Counted from the first letter of the stretch, positions 1-12,412 are shown. The stretch is DNA of 64,000 nucleotides from Heterobasidion occidentale (GCA_039111635.1 JBCAQO010000014.1:1116001-1180000), one strand, 5' to 3'. Made by a program: numbers and translations. The notes: generated by a model not told the origin, from the sequence alone.

Positions 1-886
1 CAGATCCGACAGGCGAGTAGGGGTCAAGGGTAACGTCCTTCCACCAGGTGGCCCCGATAAGAACTTCGCCATAGCTATGAGTCTTGATGAATAAGTGGCC
101 AAGATGACGCAGATTGTGGATATTACCGTGCTCAGAAGCCTGCTCGTACCATTCTAAAGCTCTTCCACAATCTTCCAGTACACCAATGCCGCTCCAGTAT
201 CGGTATCCCATGGCCATCTGGGCGCCTTTATCTTCCCCGTTTGCGGCAAAAGTGTAATATAGCTGCGCCTTAGCTTGGTTGACCGGGACAACATCACGAT
301 AACCCGTAGCATGGAAGAAGGCAAGTACGGACTGCGATGTAGCATTGCCTGTGGCTCCCGCGTGCACATCGAACGATCTATAGGCAAGTTTGGGGTTTGA
401 TGGGAAATGCGGTGTGGGTGGAAGCTAGATCATGGGTAGATAGGATTGTTGTGGATGTGTCCATTTGAGATAGGGAAGACTTACCAGGGATATTTTCCCC
501 AGCGTGTACAGGGCATCTGTATTACCAAGTTCGGAGGCATGCTGCAACAAATCAACCACCTTGATAGCCCGACCTCGCAGTTCAGCATCTCGACGACGAC
601 GACCATAACCATCCCTCCCGACGCGTGAAGCGAGGAAACGCGGAAGCCATGATTGGTGGCGTAGTTTTATGGCAATACGTAACGCACTCGCGAATGGACC
701 CTGACCTTGTGGGTTGGGAAGTAATGATGAGAAGAAGGAGTTCCCGGAAGGCCAAGTCGGTGTAAATGTGGGGTCTGACGCGTGCGCTGATGGGACAGCC
801 GACAGCGCCGAGAGGGTCACAAGAGCTTGCTTGTATGCACGAGCAGCTGTTCTCAAAGTCAGTGACGTTTGTGGAACTGTTTTCAT
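1..886 (-). CDS. HRD3: HRD3/SEL1-like ERAD ubiquitin-ligase subunit (3' end beyond window)
   Basis: HRD3/SEL1L is the ER-membrane partner of the HRD1 ubiquitin ligase; it binds misfolded lumenal glycoproteins for ER-associated degradation. Three exons are visible: 886-485, 424-127 and 74-1, joined by introns of 60 and 52 bases. The start MKTVPQTSLT is followed by a hydrophobic signal-peptide-like stretch ending near AHAS (residue 37). Sel1-type motifs follow: LLQHASELGNTDALYTLGKI, then GAQMAMGYRYWSGIGV, then CGRALEWYEQASEHAMAKF. The third exon gives the family hallmark FLSGPPGGRTLPLTPTRLSD. The second splice was chosen because it restores AMAKFLSGPPGG; reading straight through 127-75 gives an unrelated peptide. 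The gene runs off the left edge, so the remaining Sel1 repeats and the C-terminal membrane segment are not seen. Family assignment is firm; the role is inferred from the family. Confidence 0.9.
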
Positions 887-1978
887 AAGCCTGTACCTTC
901 TCTTGTGGTATCTTCGGATGCAGCGATCTAAACATTGGATTCAGATTGTCAAAAACATGATCATAATCAGAAATAATGGAAGCGTAATGGCTTCGTCATG
1001 AATGATTAATTCACGAATCTGCTAGCTCTACATGCATACCATCGCCCATAACGTGTATCACACAGCTGGTTGGACGCTGTGTAAGGTTAGGGTTACACGT
1101 CGGCGCAGTGACGTTTCGTGTCTTGCACAACACTAGCACGCTCATTGTTGGCGAATGAAGTTGCAAAGTGGACTTACTAAACTACTCTGCTCATTGCCTG
1201 AAGGTGGTTGGGCCGCAACTCCTTCCGTGAATCTCTTCCTTCGGCCTAGTACAACGGATGGTCTCATTGGAGGTGGCACTTGCGTGAGAGTTTATAGCAC
1301 TCACATCTAGTTGGACAGCTGGGACAATATTGGCCTCATCTACTGCATGAGAAGAAACGGAGACAGCAGCAAACGCTATGAGGCCGAATGCGAGCCAGGC
1401 TGCTTTACGAATCCGTGTATTTCGTTTACGCGTCATGAGAACGGAGACGAATAAGGGCAGGAGAACAGGAGAGGGATCGACAGGGATGCTCCCGTGCACC
1501 ACTGTGCTGTAAGACAGCAAGCACGAGTAGAAATGTGAGGCTCGAGGTCGGAGTGATGTAGTTAATATCACGATTCTCAGCAGTTGGTAATTTAAACACT
1601 TATCATATTTGTCAGTCAAGTATTTGCTTACTGACATCAAATCAACACAACCACGATGGCCTTTCGTTGATTCATATACATTTTAAAACGTTAAAGAGAA
1701 AGTTCCTTCATAGATATCATCGATAATAGTTAGCCTTGACACCGAGGTTTGAGGTTGAAACGTCGAAGCTGAGTCGGAGAGGCCTGAGGTTTTAAACAGA
1801 ATAAAACACTAATTACGTAATCAATGATGTCGAACTTGTGTCCACCTCGCAGGTCATACTCGCTGGCGCGCGCCCTTCCATACTGACCGTACTCCCTAGT
1901 CCCTACCGCAGATCTCTGTCGGAATCCCGTCTGACCACTTCTTCGCTTCTTCACTCGCCTCTGATATCATTGTTGACT
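887..1978. other. Intergenic interval between HRD3 and the DEK_C/SWIB gene
   Basis: About 1.1 kb between two divergently transcribed genes. It probably holds both promoters. The only coding-like item is a minus-strand reading frame of 81 codons at 1191-1436, listed separately. A single telomere-like GGTTAGGGTTA lies near 1085 and is too short to mean anything by itself. No tRNA, transposon or conserved site was recognised. Confidence 0.5.
1191..1436 (-). CDS. Possible small secreted or membrane protein
   Basis: An 81-codon minus-strand frame beginning MTRKRNTRIRKAAWLAF. It has a basic N-terminus followed by a hydrophobic stretch (LAFGLIAFAAVSVSSHA), which looks like a signal peptide or membrane anchor. 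The rest is unremarkable. I do not recognise it, and a short frame like this can occur by chance between two promoters. It overlaps no other gene. Only transcript evidence could show that it is real. Confidence 0.2.
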   Translation of the reverse strand: MTRKRNTRIRKAAWLAFGLIAFAAVSVSSHAVDEANIVPAVQLDVSAINSHASATSNETIRCTRPKEEIHGRSCGPTTFRQ

Positions 1979-2944
1979 ATGGGGGAAGTGGACGTTCAAT
2001 TTCTGGAACCACGCGTCCGAGCGATTCTTTCGGCACCTGGCACCGATTTACAGACTATCAGCGCCAAACGCGTCCGCAAGCAACTTACAGACGATGATGG
2101 CGTAACTGCCGAGTTTCTACGCGAGAACAAGCGGCCAATAGACGATCTCATCGCGCAGGTCTTCTCCAAGATCTCAGAGGAATCAGGCCTCCACCAAGAT
2201 GAAGGGGAAGGACAGGACGAAGATGAGGCTGATGAGGGAAGTAAAAGAAAGAGGAGCGAGGAAGAAGAGGACGGGGATGCAGGGTATGAGGAGGGGGAGG
2301 ATGGCGAGGAAGAGGTAGATGACGAACAGGAGGTGACAGAACGACCAAAGAAGAAGGCGAAGAGGACCGCGAAGACTGAGCTCAGTGACGCGGAATACGC
2401 GAGACAACTCTCGAATGAGTTGAATGGGCGGTCGAGGAGCGCGAGATCTGGGTCGTCGACGCGTGGGCGAGGCCGAGGGGCCAAAGCGAACGGCGGCGCG
2501 AAACGCGGGCGGAAAGTAAAGAGTGCGGAAACAGTTGATTCCGGCGATGAGGAAGAAGACGCTGCTCCCAAAAAGAAACGAGGCGGCGGAGGATTCAAGA
2601 AGGAATACGTTTTGAGGTGCGTCGGCCTTCGTTGATATCATATGAGGGGATGAGTCGAGCCGCTTTCTATAGTGAGGCTCTCGCTGCCGTCGTAAATGCG
2701 GAGAAGATGTCACGGCCACAGGTTGTTAAGAACCTGTGGGACTACATCAAGGGCCACAGCCTGCAGAATCCCAGCGACAAGCGTGAAATCGTGTGCGACG
2801 ATCGCCTTCGAGCTATGTTCGGCGTTGACAAGATTGGGATGTTCAAAATGAGCAAAGTCCTTGGACAGTGAGTTTCGACTTTTTGTCTCTCAATGTAGCC
2901 TTATTCATTCCGTCGTCAGACATCTCCACGAACCTGAGGCATGA
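1979..2944 (+). CDS. DEK_C plus SWIB/MDM2 domain protein (Tri1/UAF30-like)
   Basis: Nuclear chromatin-associated protein, about 285 residues. Exons: 1979-2616, 2673-2867 and 2920-2944. Residues about 8-70 (VRAILSAPGTDLQTISAKRV, then RPIDDLIAQVF) look like a DEK C-terminal-type domain. A long acidic/basic linker follows, with runs of E/D, a KKKAKR nuclear-localisation-like patch and an RGRGRG segment. The second exon encodes the SWIB fold (SEALAAVVNAEKMSRPQVVK, NLWDYIKGHSLQNP, MFGVDKIGMFKMSKVLGQ). The tiny third exon adds HLHEPEA and the stop. This order matches yeast Tri1 and the RNA polymerase I factor Uaf30. The ATG at 1979 is the first one that keeps the whole DEK_C domain. Which of the two yeast paralogues it replaces cannot be decided here. 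Confidence 0.85.
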
Positions 2945-3595
2945 CGAACATAGTGTGCTCCAGCTTGCTGTTTCAATCGATGAGCGCAATCACGGCCCAT
3001 CTTCATCGCTCGTTCTGGTCCTGCATCGCACTTCGTTCTTTCCTAATGTCTCGTTCAAAGCATCTCCGTGCGAACCAGTTCACAACAGGCGTTCTAACGT
3101 GCTGGTTCGATGGGCACACCACAAGCATTGTAAATTGTAAATACAGACCCCACGAGCGCGTAAATGCGCTTTTAATATCATGTAAAGTATCGTTTTTATG
3201 CATCTGTTATTCCTATTCGACGAATTTTTTTATTTCTTCATTTCCTGATGAGTGTAGTTTTGATGACCTCGAGACAAGTAAAATCCGGGAGGCAATTGAT
3301 ATCTGTGACTGTGTATCTGCTCCTTTGGGGGCTGTGTGCGCGAGTCCCGGGGCGCGCGGGTACCCAACAAGCATGTAACTATCATGTTCAAGCCAAACAC
3401 GCAATGTCAACTATTGCACAGTTCAAACCTGCCTCACATGTAGACACCGTATATGAGATTGAAGTGTGCGCATTGCTAAAATCTAGAATACAGGATCTAT
3501 TCTGAATGACGCATATAGAAATAAGGAACCACTCTGCCGGACAGGAAGGAAAAGCTCACAAAACAAGATGGAGCTATATACTCCACTACACAATC
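2945..3595. other. Convergent intergenic spacer
   Basis: About 650 bases between the 3' ends of the SWIB gene and FCF1. It should contain both terminators. The frames that cross it have no recognisable domains and no splice support. Nothing else is seen. Confidence 0.5.
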
Positions 3596-4479
3596 TCAAA
3601 CAGGTGCGCCCTGGTCAGGTAAGCGCTCTATCGCATAACGCCTCCGTACAATGTACATGAGTGGTACACCCGGAACTTTTCGTATGCGACGACGGAGTTC
3701 GCGATCGCAGGTTGCGACGATGAAACATCGGCTCGCTGTGACACGTTGTACTAGACAGTCATCGGCATAGGTTCCGGTATGTGAACATGCGAGTCGCTCG
3801 AACCGAGGGTCACGGGCGATGCTACCGGACAACAAATCAAGAGGATGAGTACGGCTCAACAGAATCTTACGGATTATAGCTTACCGGAGGGCAACACGAT
3901 ACCGGTGCCCGAGTTTCTCTAGTTCAGCCATGACACAGTCGGTGATACATGGGATACCTTTGATGCGAGCAATAAACACGATTATGTTAGACATAGATAG
4001 GAGTCTGCAACTCACATTTGGCGTAGAGACAGTCCATCATTCCACTGACAAGTTCCAGCTTATTTTGTAGACTGAAGTTGATAAAATTAGTGTCGATGAG
4101 TACGCGGTACGGGGGGACGAGGGCAGTGTTATGGGCGAGAAAGGGATGAGGCGAGTTGCGGACTGTCACGGATATGAAAACATGGTGAACGTCGAATAAC
4201 GGCCAAGGTATGCAGGATTTGGACTCACGCATGCCGTACCGCCTTAGCCTGAGCTTCTTCGTCCTTTTTCTTTTGCTTCACCTGGTTTTCTTTTCTAGAG
4301 TATACTCTCCTCTTAGACGGACATAGGCTCGCAAAATAGAGGCATCTACGCACAATCGGATATCATTGGGGTTGAGCATGCGCTTGACGGCGGCAAACTT
4401 GCGGGTCTTTTTTGCTTTTCCCTGGACCGAATATGATCATTGATCATCGCAAACGCCTCATACGATTGTATCTCACCAT
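3596..4479 (-). CDS. FCF1: FCF1/UTP24 PIN-domain endonuclease of the SSU processome, with a frame break
   Basis: FCF1/Utp24 is the PIN-domain nuclease that cuts pre-18S rRNA in the small-subunit processome in the nucleolus; it is essential in yeast. Exons: 4479-4477 (ATG alone, split from the next codon by a 55-base intron), 4421-4354, 4294-4229, 4162-4016, 3957-3885 and 3821-3596. The parts read [76 protein letters not shown] and [12 protein letters not shown], all family hallmarks including the catalytic Asp of LIDTN and the acidic DDC motif. The splices are in phase except inside exon 4. There the frame PQLASSL must move to reach LAHNTAL at 4140-4142, where a short T run (read on the minus strand) appears two bases short. 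It is either a sequence error or a broken allele. The gene shares its upstream region with the plus-strand gene at 4713. Confidence 0.9.
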
Positions 4480-4712
4480 GCTGTATGGATATTTGAACGG
4501 AGGTGTCTACGCAGTGCGGGAGAGGGTGAGGTTCGCGTGACTGTGAGATCCTTACGTACTCGATGGATCTCCGGTTCGCCCACGTGTGGCTCTCGAGTCT
4601 CGACGCGACGCTATTGTGGCACAACGCGCCTGCCACTGTTCCTCTAGTCCTCTCTTGTATTCTCTCTCCAGCGGACCTTTGTTTATTCGGACGCCTCGCT
4701 TTGGACTAAAAC
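4480..4712. promoter_or_regulatory. Short bidirectional promoter region between FCF1 and the acidic nuclear protein
   Basis: The two start codons face away from each other with only 233 bases between them, so both promoters and 5' leaders must lie here. I see no clear TATA box. The assignment rests on gene orientation only. Confidence 0.55.
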
Positions 4713-7700
4713 ATGTCTCAGCCTTGGAAATCACCCATCGCTCCATTGCCCCATAACCCCGCGCCCGCACCACACACGACGTCGCGACGCGGGGCGCTTC
4801 GTCCTCCAATCTTCAATCCATATGATAAGTTCACGCGACCACAATTCGACTCGTGGATTGGAGACATCACCAGCGCGCTTAGAAAGGCTCTCCGAAGAGA
4901 GGAAGAACCCAACAAGCTAAAGGGCAATACGTCTCAAGTTAGCGACGCACCCTTGCGGGCTCGAGAAACCTCCAAGGACGAGGTGAGTTCATCTGAAGGG
5001 AAAAATGTCGATGAGAGCACGGAAAAGAGTGGGAAGAGTCCGACGAGGCTCTGGAGGACTCTTTCGCGCATCTTCAGTCTCGAAACGCAAAGGGCAAAGC
5101 GAAAGACACGAGCGAAGGTTGCGGATCAGGCAATGGCGACATCAACCAACCGATTCAGATACTCGACGAGTCTGAAGAAGAAGAAGAGGCGAAAGATGAG
5201 CATTCGGATGAGGGAGCGCACCGTGACTCGTCAGAAGACTTCTCCGATAGCTACGAGGAGGAGGGAGAGGCACACCCAGAGAATGATACAAGCACAAAAA
5301 ACATCATCGAACTCGTCTCATCAGACGAGGAAGATGATGGAGAAGAAGGTCAGGAGCACGATGAATCGGATGTGTCGGAGGAATTCGACGCAGAGCAGAT
5401 GCTTTCCAAGGCTCAGCAACAAGAAGACGAGGACGAGGACGAAGAAGTAGAAAGTGAGATCGATGATCTCCCTCATGCAGAGAGTGACGATCAAGACGAC
5501 GAAGCAGAAGATGGTATGCTTTATTTCCTCGTATCAATATGCTTTTCGCTGACATTTGCTTGCCTACACTCCTACGCAGAATTTCTGCCAAGATCTCTGA
5601 CAAAGTTCACGGAGCCCGAAGTCGAGCTCTCGGACCCATGGGAAGGCCCACGCACTTATGCAGAAGACTTCTATGCCGGTGGGGATCTTGTTGCCCCTGC
5701 CGCTGCAGGGCTCACCCCCAATAACCTCACGCCACTGGACATGACTCCCGCTGAAAGTCCTCGCGAGGACTTGATTGTCTTGCCGGAGGCTGAGGAGGCC
5801 TTCACGATCACGCCAGGCGTACTCTCACGATCACCGTCTCCGGAAATCATTGAAGTAGACACAGAGGGGTTGCCAAAGTCTAGCCCGCCGCCTGCACTGT
5901 CTGACGAGGAGGCAGAGATGGCGATGAAGAAATAAACGATGAGCACCTTGACAATGAAGATCTATATGGTGACCTTGCTGATACCGTCCATGGGTCAGGT
6001 AAGTTTGATTCCAGATCTCACAGTTGAATCCACACTCACGCGCCACAGCTCAAAGGGAAAATCAGGATGATCGCGCTCGCGCGCTCGCTTTCGATTGGAA
6101 TTGGCCACCTGCATTTTCTGGACGCATTGCCACCCGCCCTGGGCATCTTGGCAGTGAAGGCGTTCAATATGAGGATGCCGAAGATGCACATAGGGATGAA
6201 GACGAAGACGAGGATTCATTCGGCGCGCTTCCCCTCGGCACAAGCGATCTCGATGTGCCTGAGAAGTGGGCCGCTGGTGTAGATGATGGTCAGAACGACG
6301 ATGAGAAACTAGGTAAAGTCCATGATGAAGGGCTAGACGAGGTTCACGAAGAGCAAGACGGGGTGCGGGGAGTCGAGCCGCCGATGATAATCCTTTCCTC
6401 CGACGAGGACGAAAAGGAGGATGATCGCATTCCGGAGATGCACTTGATGCCGGGCGGAGAAGACTCACGACACGTAACACACCATGTTCCCTCCGAGTCT
6501 GGCTTCGATCCCTTGAGCTCAGGCCAATTCAGTGTTGGTGCGTTACTTTTGTCGTATCAATTATCTCCCTTTCTTGAGGTCTCACATTGGTTCATACGAA
6601 GAATTAGCCTATGACACTGTCGTGGCGGGCACCGAATTCGCCTCCCAAACTGTTGATATGCCAGGTCAGCCCCATGGAGAGGAGGGTTTTGGAGACATTT
6701 TGACTCCTCGTTCATCATCCCGGCCTCTGGTGCGAATACGATGCACGAGAGCGATGTGTCGGATGAACAGATCGAGGCATTTTTTGCGTCGCTTCAACGA
6801 CAGACCGCAGGAGAGCCGGACGACTCTATCACCGTTCAAGACGTTTTCTCATCAACCGATCTCAAGGAAATCGTCGGTGATTCCTCCTCGAACGTCGTGG
6901 ACATCGAAATTGCTGCTGAGGGTCAACTCAAGCCATCAGACGAGACACTCAACGCCACAACCGGGAACCCGTCCATCGAAGTCTCCAATATGGCGGAAGA
7001 GAGCTTTGGGGCGGATCTCGCCTTTGGTATTGTTGAAGAGATCAATCCTGCTCTGAAGCCGATGCTTTTGCACAGTCGTCCGACGAAGGGACGCTGCCTG
7101 TTACCCAGTCCTCCGCTCCAGACAAGGTCTCAGCATCTACCGCGGAGCGAGAGATGACGATCTATGTGGTCGAAGAGCTAACACCTGAGCCTGAGGCCTC
7201 GAGCCCAGGAACAGAGGATGGTCTCCCGGATGTTCGGTCTGCTGCACCTAGCGAAGTTGACGCTCCGGACTTCAACCTCACAGATTACTTGGTAGAAGAG
7301 GTCAGAACCGGAGGGAGGGTGACAGCTGTATGTTTATGACCGGTCCGACTCTTCAAAACATACTGAAATGATTCTAGGAACCTGAGGCAGCGACAGACGA
7401 AACTGTGCCTAGTTTTGGCAAGCTTGATAATGCTTCTGATGCACATCTGGGTAAAGACGGGTCCTCTGCTAGTTCACTGGCTGTGGACCTCGAGACCACC
7501 TTTGCCCAAGACAACAATACGTCTCCAATTCAACCGATGATTGCACACGTACCCTCCCTCCCTACGTCCCCACTGCGCTCAAGTTTTTCCGCTTTCATTC
7601 CTGCACCTGTTTCGGCAGACCCGAATGTCCCTGACCCCGCTAGTCGCCCGCATTCCCCTCCACCGCCCTCACCTTCTTCATCGGCAGCTAAAGTCCAAGC

Positions 7701-10364
7701 TGCAACGCCATTCGCGACTGCAGCATCTGTGCTCCGTGCTCAGGACTTAGAAGACTCCGGTGCTTTTGGGAGCCCTCGTGAAGGCCCCAGTGGGCTGTTT
7801 ACTCCCGTCCCTGGAAGTTTGGGAGGAGGCACCCCTACACCCTCGGATAGCAGCATTGATGCTTCGGAAGCACCACGGCGGGATGCCGAATCTGTCACGC
7901 CCAAAGCAACTTCGAACCTTAGTCTCGCCCCCGTTATTGTCGCAGACTACATCGCCCAGGAGGACGTCGGGACAGAAAATGGTGATCAAGATCAGAGTCA
8001 CGATTCCTCTGTTGACGGTGCTACAGATAATACCGCGCGGAATGGTGGCCCTCTTCTGGCTCTCTTCCAACAATATGTCGGCCGGAATCTTACTTTTGTG
8101 CCCACTACTGTAGCCGCGGGGGAGAATGTGCTCCTTACAACGCAACTAAAGAAATCAAGAACCGCAGTAAGCGAGCCCGACGCAGAACAGGATGCTGTAT
8201 CGGAGTCGACGGCACCACACGTAGCACTTGAGGGCCCCCTCGATGTTGATGAAGAGGCTCTATCTCCACCCGACGAGGAGCAGGCCTCCGCCGCCGCTTC
8301 GGTTCTGGACACCAAGACGAAAACGGCATCCTCCGCCGAAGATGATCTGGGCCAGTTGCAGCTGTCTTATCCAGAAGGGTCTGTATCTAGTGACGAGCAT
8401 GTCGGTGTTTCAGCCAGTGCCTCAGTCGATAATTTGCTCGACGCCAGTGAGGACCTCGATGGCGATACCGACGGCGATGGCGACCTCGATGCAGATGCAG
8501 ATGGTGAGCTGGATCCGGACTACTTCTCAGATGCCGAGCAGGACCCCTTCTTGGTGCGAAGCAGCCATCGCCCCATTCATGTCAATGGTTCCGAACCTCC
8601 GTTGGAAAAGACTCACATTGGACCTTCGAAGTCTGAGCTTCCCAGGTGTGTGCTATTTCGGTCTATTGGTTATATATGTTTTTAATTGATTTTTTACAGC
8701 ACTCCCATTGAAGTCAGACAACCTGACGAAGGGAATAGCAGCGAGAGAACTGCGGACAGAACTCCAGAGCGCCCTAGTCCCGACACTGAGATAGCCTCCT
8801 CCTCACAGGTGCAAACCGAGAATGCCGATTCGGGGGACGACGAACAATCTAGTGTACCATCTCCCACTGAGTCCAAACCCGCGTCCAGGATGTTGAAAAG
8901 AAAGAGAGCCTTGCCTTCTCGCTCTATCTCGCCGCGCAGAACACGATCGCAGACGGTGAATGTGACGAAGACGCAGTCCAAGGGCAAGAAAGCCGTCAAG
9001 AACCTTGACAAGGCAAAAGGAAAGGCAAAAGCAGAGGAACAACCAGTGCCTGTTGCGGAGGAAAATCCAACGAACGACGATGTTAGCGACCATGGATCAA
9101 CCAGCTCGGGCGCTAGTGCTGCATCTCAGATGTTGATCGCTCCTGGAATGCGCTCCCGTTCACAGTCTTCCGTGTCGGCCACTAGCTCTGCAATTCTCCC
9201 GCCCATTCCGTCTGGCCGACCGCATATACAACTTGTTCTCCCACCTCTCATGTACACTCACTCGCATGGCTTCATACATCACCATCACGGGCGTGCCCCA
9301 CCACTACCGCCTCCTGCTGCGAAACCTGCATCCTCGACTCAACCGAAGGCGCTCGCAAAATCTCGATCTACATCTGCCGAGTTCAGTTCGCAGCCGTCTC
9401 CAAGCCAATTGCGCTCTCCTTCCAGACGTGCACCGCCAACTATGAGCTCTCCTGTCACTCGTTCCAATTGCCGATTCCACAGAATTAGTGTTCCTTCACA
9501 AGAAGGCGGGTCTCGTTCCTATTTCATCGTTCCAGGCTGTTCTCTTGGCGACGGAGAACTAATGAAAGATGAGGAGATTGAGGATCATGGATTTGCCACT
9601 CAGGATGATCATGCGCGGATGGTCGCTGACATCGAGTCGTTGAATCTCAACTCCTATTTGGTTGGCATCTTGCGCCAGTTGGTTGGTGTTGATCTACTCC
9701 GTGAGCAAGAGGTGTTCTACTTACCCAATGCGGGGGAAAGTGTACACAAGCGAATCAAACGCAGGAAATCTGCGGCTGATGAGCTCAAGCGGCGTCAATC
9801 CACAGCATCTGCGAGCTATCGTATCCCCGGATCCCCTATCTCCCGCTCGACTACCCCCATGCCCACCTCGTTACCGGACTCGGCATCCGCTGGCATGAGC
9901 TCGGGGCCGCAGAAAGGCTCCAAGCTGGGTGGCGGATTTACGCTGTCAGGGGATGAGAGCGAGTTGACGGACTACGATGAGCAGGTTGAAGAGGCCCCCA
10001 AGGCAAAGCGGCGAAAACTCTCTCCCGCAGAGTCTTCTGCCTCGTCGGCTGCCATGCCCTCAGCATCAGCTCCCTTACCATCGCGATCAGTTCCATTGTC
10101 GGGGACGATGCAACCGCCGGTGCCAGCCAACCTATCGCCATTAGGAAGAGCAGGCGAAGGCCTTTGCATGTTGACGCCATCGCTTACAAGCCTGAAAGGG
10201 AGGATGCAGAAGAGTCAGGAGAAGATGTTCAAAATTCAAAAGCCAAACGCAAGAAGGATCAGCCTTCGAGAGTGGCGAAGCGGCGTCGGACGGATGACAT
10301 TTCTGTGAGTGCACCCAGAGTCAAAAGGTCTCGAGCTCGCAAAAGCACTTCTGTGGGAGACTAA
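4713..10364 (+). CDS. Large acidic Ser-rich nuclear protein, uncharacterised, with several frame breaks
   Basis: Seven exons fit: 4713-4982, 5078-5513, 5580-5998, 6049-6537, 6602-7327, 7378-8645 and 8700-10364. The N-terminus (NPYDKFTRPQFDSWIGDIT) and DWNWPPAFSGRIATRPGHLG look like constrained blocks. The rest is low-complexity, rich in S, D, E and P. Several stretches resemble SUMO-interacting motifs, a hydrophobic core followed by acidic residues: IIELVSSDEEDD near 5320, PEIIEVDTEG near 5845, MIILSSDEDEKEDD near 6390. A second ordered block near 9460-9610 reads CRFHRISVPSQEG, then YFIVPGCSLGDGEL. The C-terminus is basic (KAKRKKDQPSRVAKRRR). I do not recognise the family. The frame changes at about 5917, 6708, 7051 and 10141; each is healed by one added base, and unrecognised introns are a weaker alternative. 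A nuclear role is inferred from composition. Confidence 0.65.
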
Positions 10365-11020
10365 GGCATCGTCTCACTGTCTGAGACTCCAGGTTTGAAG
10401 CTTTGAAGTCTGATATTTGACTACGACATATCCAATTATTGTTACATGTAATTTGTTGCAGTGAGCATAATTACACTGTGTTCCTTATTCCCTCCTGCTG
10501 GTTTTTACATGCAGTTCATACAAGTGGGGGGCGTTTGGGAGTTGCCCGATATAATCCAGACTCGCCTGAACTTGTCGCAGTAGATCGGAGTATGAATCAC
10601 TTGGATGTTTGCAGTTTTCGATCCAACTCATCTAGGTTCTGCAACAGCTTAGTGCTTAGCCACCGCCGTCCGTCCTTTTGATCTAGTCCCATGGCTTATA
10701 GTACGGCTGATCACGCTGATCCCTAGATGGTGGCCAGCCATCTTTGCGAAGATCACATGAGAGCGCTTGACGCTCGTCGCTCAGGAATCAGAAATCAGCA
10801 TACGGAATCCAGATTCTGGTCATCAAGAGTGTTCGTAGGCATGCGCATGTTGGAGCAGGGATGTCTGCCAGCGAGTAACCGTCACTCCTTGGCGATGGAG
10901 CATACAAGTTGACACAAAGGCACTTGCATAAAAGCATTGTACGAAGTGGTACGGAGCACAGACTCCGGCCGCGATTCAACTCTCGTTTAACTTACAACGC
11001 CTGCCTCTTTTTTAAAAATC
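10365..11020. other. Intergenic interval
   Basis: About 650 bases between two plus-strand genes, expected to hold the terminator of the first and the promoter of the second. No coding, RNA or repeat feature was recognised. Confidence 0.5.
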
Positions 11021-12412
11021 ATGCTATACCCTAGAGACGAGACCCTGTCAGGTTACGGGCTCGATGCATCCACGATTAGCTGGCTCAAGACGAACATTCT
11101 GACAATTGCGCTCAACGCCATATGCTACGGCAAGTGCCCCGATGTTCTGACTCTCGTTATCTCAGTAATTGAGCGCTGCCATAGGTCTCTTTCTGTCACT
11201 GATCATTATAACGTTATACGTATTTTTGTACGCTGAGAAACTCAATATCTTGCTCTGACCACTGACCAGCGAATCTAGCCGCCAAGATTTACGCAATTCG
11301 CTTGCAAACCAGGTTTTGCTCGCTGTCATGCTCGTGATGATCACGATATCGACATCCCATCTTATCCTGAACCTCCTCTCTTTTTTTATCGATCTTGCAC
11401 AGCTCGCCGCTACATATCATGACTCTTATGCACTGTTACGCCGAATGAACACTGCCCAACAGTTACTCAGAAGAGTTGCCGTATGTCATTTTCTGAGCTC
11501 GGTGATATACCTAGATATACTTCTAATGTCAAAATGAATGACAGTACCTCCTCAGCGACATCATCGTTGTCTGGCGAGCATGGATAATCTGGAAGCACAA
11601 TGTCGGAGTTCGTGTGTTCCTCAGCATTTCTATCTTTGGCACCGCTGGTACGTTTCGATTTTATTTACTCGTGGTTTTTATCATGACATCTGTAGCAGTT
11701 ACCTCCGTGATATTGGCTGTTCTCGATGTATTGGAGAATGAGAAGGGTGAGGCTCTACACCCGACACTAGAGAAAAACATGCTCGGTACATTTGGCCTCC
11801 TTGTCACGAACTTCGGTGCTACAGCGCTGATAGCCTATAAAGCATGGTTCGTACCATCTCATCTTTATATGATCTACCAACTTATACTACATTAATAATA
11901 GGGACTACAGGCGCCATATCACTGCATTTCTCAGCGAATCTGATACCCGAACAAAGGTACAGAACGTCTTCATCCTTCTTGTGGAATCTGGCGTTTTATA
12001 CTGCATATACTGGGTGAGCTGGTTCACCTGCCTTTATTTTCACTCATCGATTGACATACTAAATATCAACCCAGTCGCTAATGCTGGTGGACGATTTCGG
12101 TTTCTTCGGTGACTTTGGGGTTGAATGGTTACAACCTCACATTTCGGTCTGCTGCTCACCTTCGCATCTTTCAAACACTCGTTTACCCTTTTTTGATTTC
12201 AGGGTATGTACCAGACCGTCATCATCTTGCTTGTCGGTCTCCAGAAAACCGCTTCCGAGACAATCTTGTTAGCTGAGCATCGAGCGTCATCCCTATCCAT
12301 CGCATTTGCCCAGCCTGCGCCCACTCATTCGCTGAGCCGCATTGACTTCGAACAACCGCCTCCGGAGCCGGTCAACGTGCATAAAAAGGATGTGGCACGG
12401 GAATTCTTCTGA
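11021..12412 (+). CDS. Multi-pass membrane protein of a fungal-specific family
   Basis: Exons that splice in phase: 11021-11129, 11185-11227, 11279-11480, 11545-11647, 11696-11846, 11902-12013, one starting at 12075 whose end I could not fix, and a last one at 12203-12412. Hydrophobic helices include LKTNILTIALNAICYG, VLLAVMLVMITISTSHLILN, VFLSISIFGTA, VTSVILAVLDVL, VQNVFILLVESGVLYCIYW and MYQTVIILLVGLQKT, so about seven segments. The motif YLLSDIIVVWRAWIIW and the helix LLVESGVLYC are typical of a large family of uncharacterised agaricomycete membrane proteins. The first intron starts with GC (GCAAGT at 11130), a GC-AG intron. The tail is soluble and Pro-rich. No enzymatic motif is visible; a receptor-like role would be speculation. 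Confidence 0.75.

Noticed and set aside
1838..1978. Longer N-terminus for the SWIB protein
   Set aside because: The in-frame upstream extension lacks an ATG and has no similarity to the family; the ATG at 1979 directly precedes the DEK_C region.
4130..4165. Programmed frameshift in FCF1
   Set aside because: No known member of the family uses one, and skipping one T would also lose a residue usually present.
7026..7076. Unrecognised intron as explanation for the frame change near 7051
   Set aside because: The best acceptor (TTTTGCACAG) needs either a wrong phase with GTATTG or a weak GTTGAA donor and a 44-base length; a dropped base is simpler.
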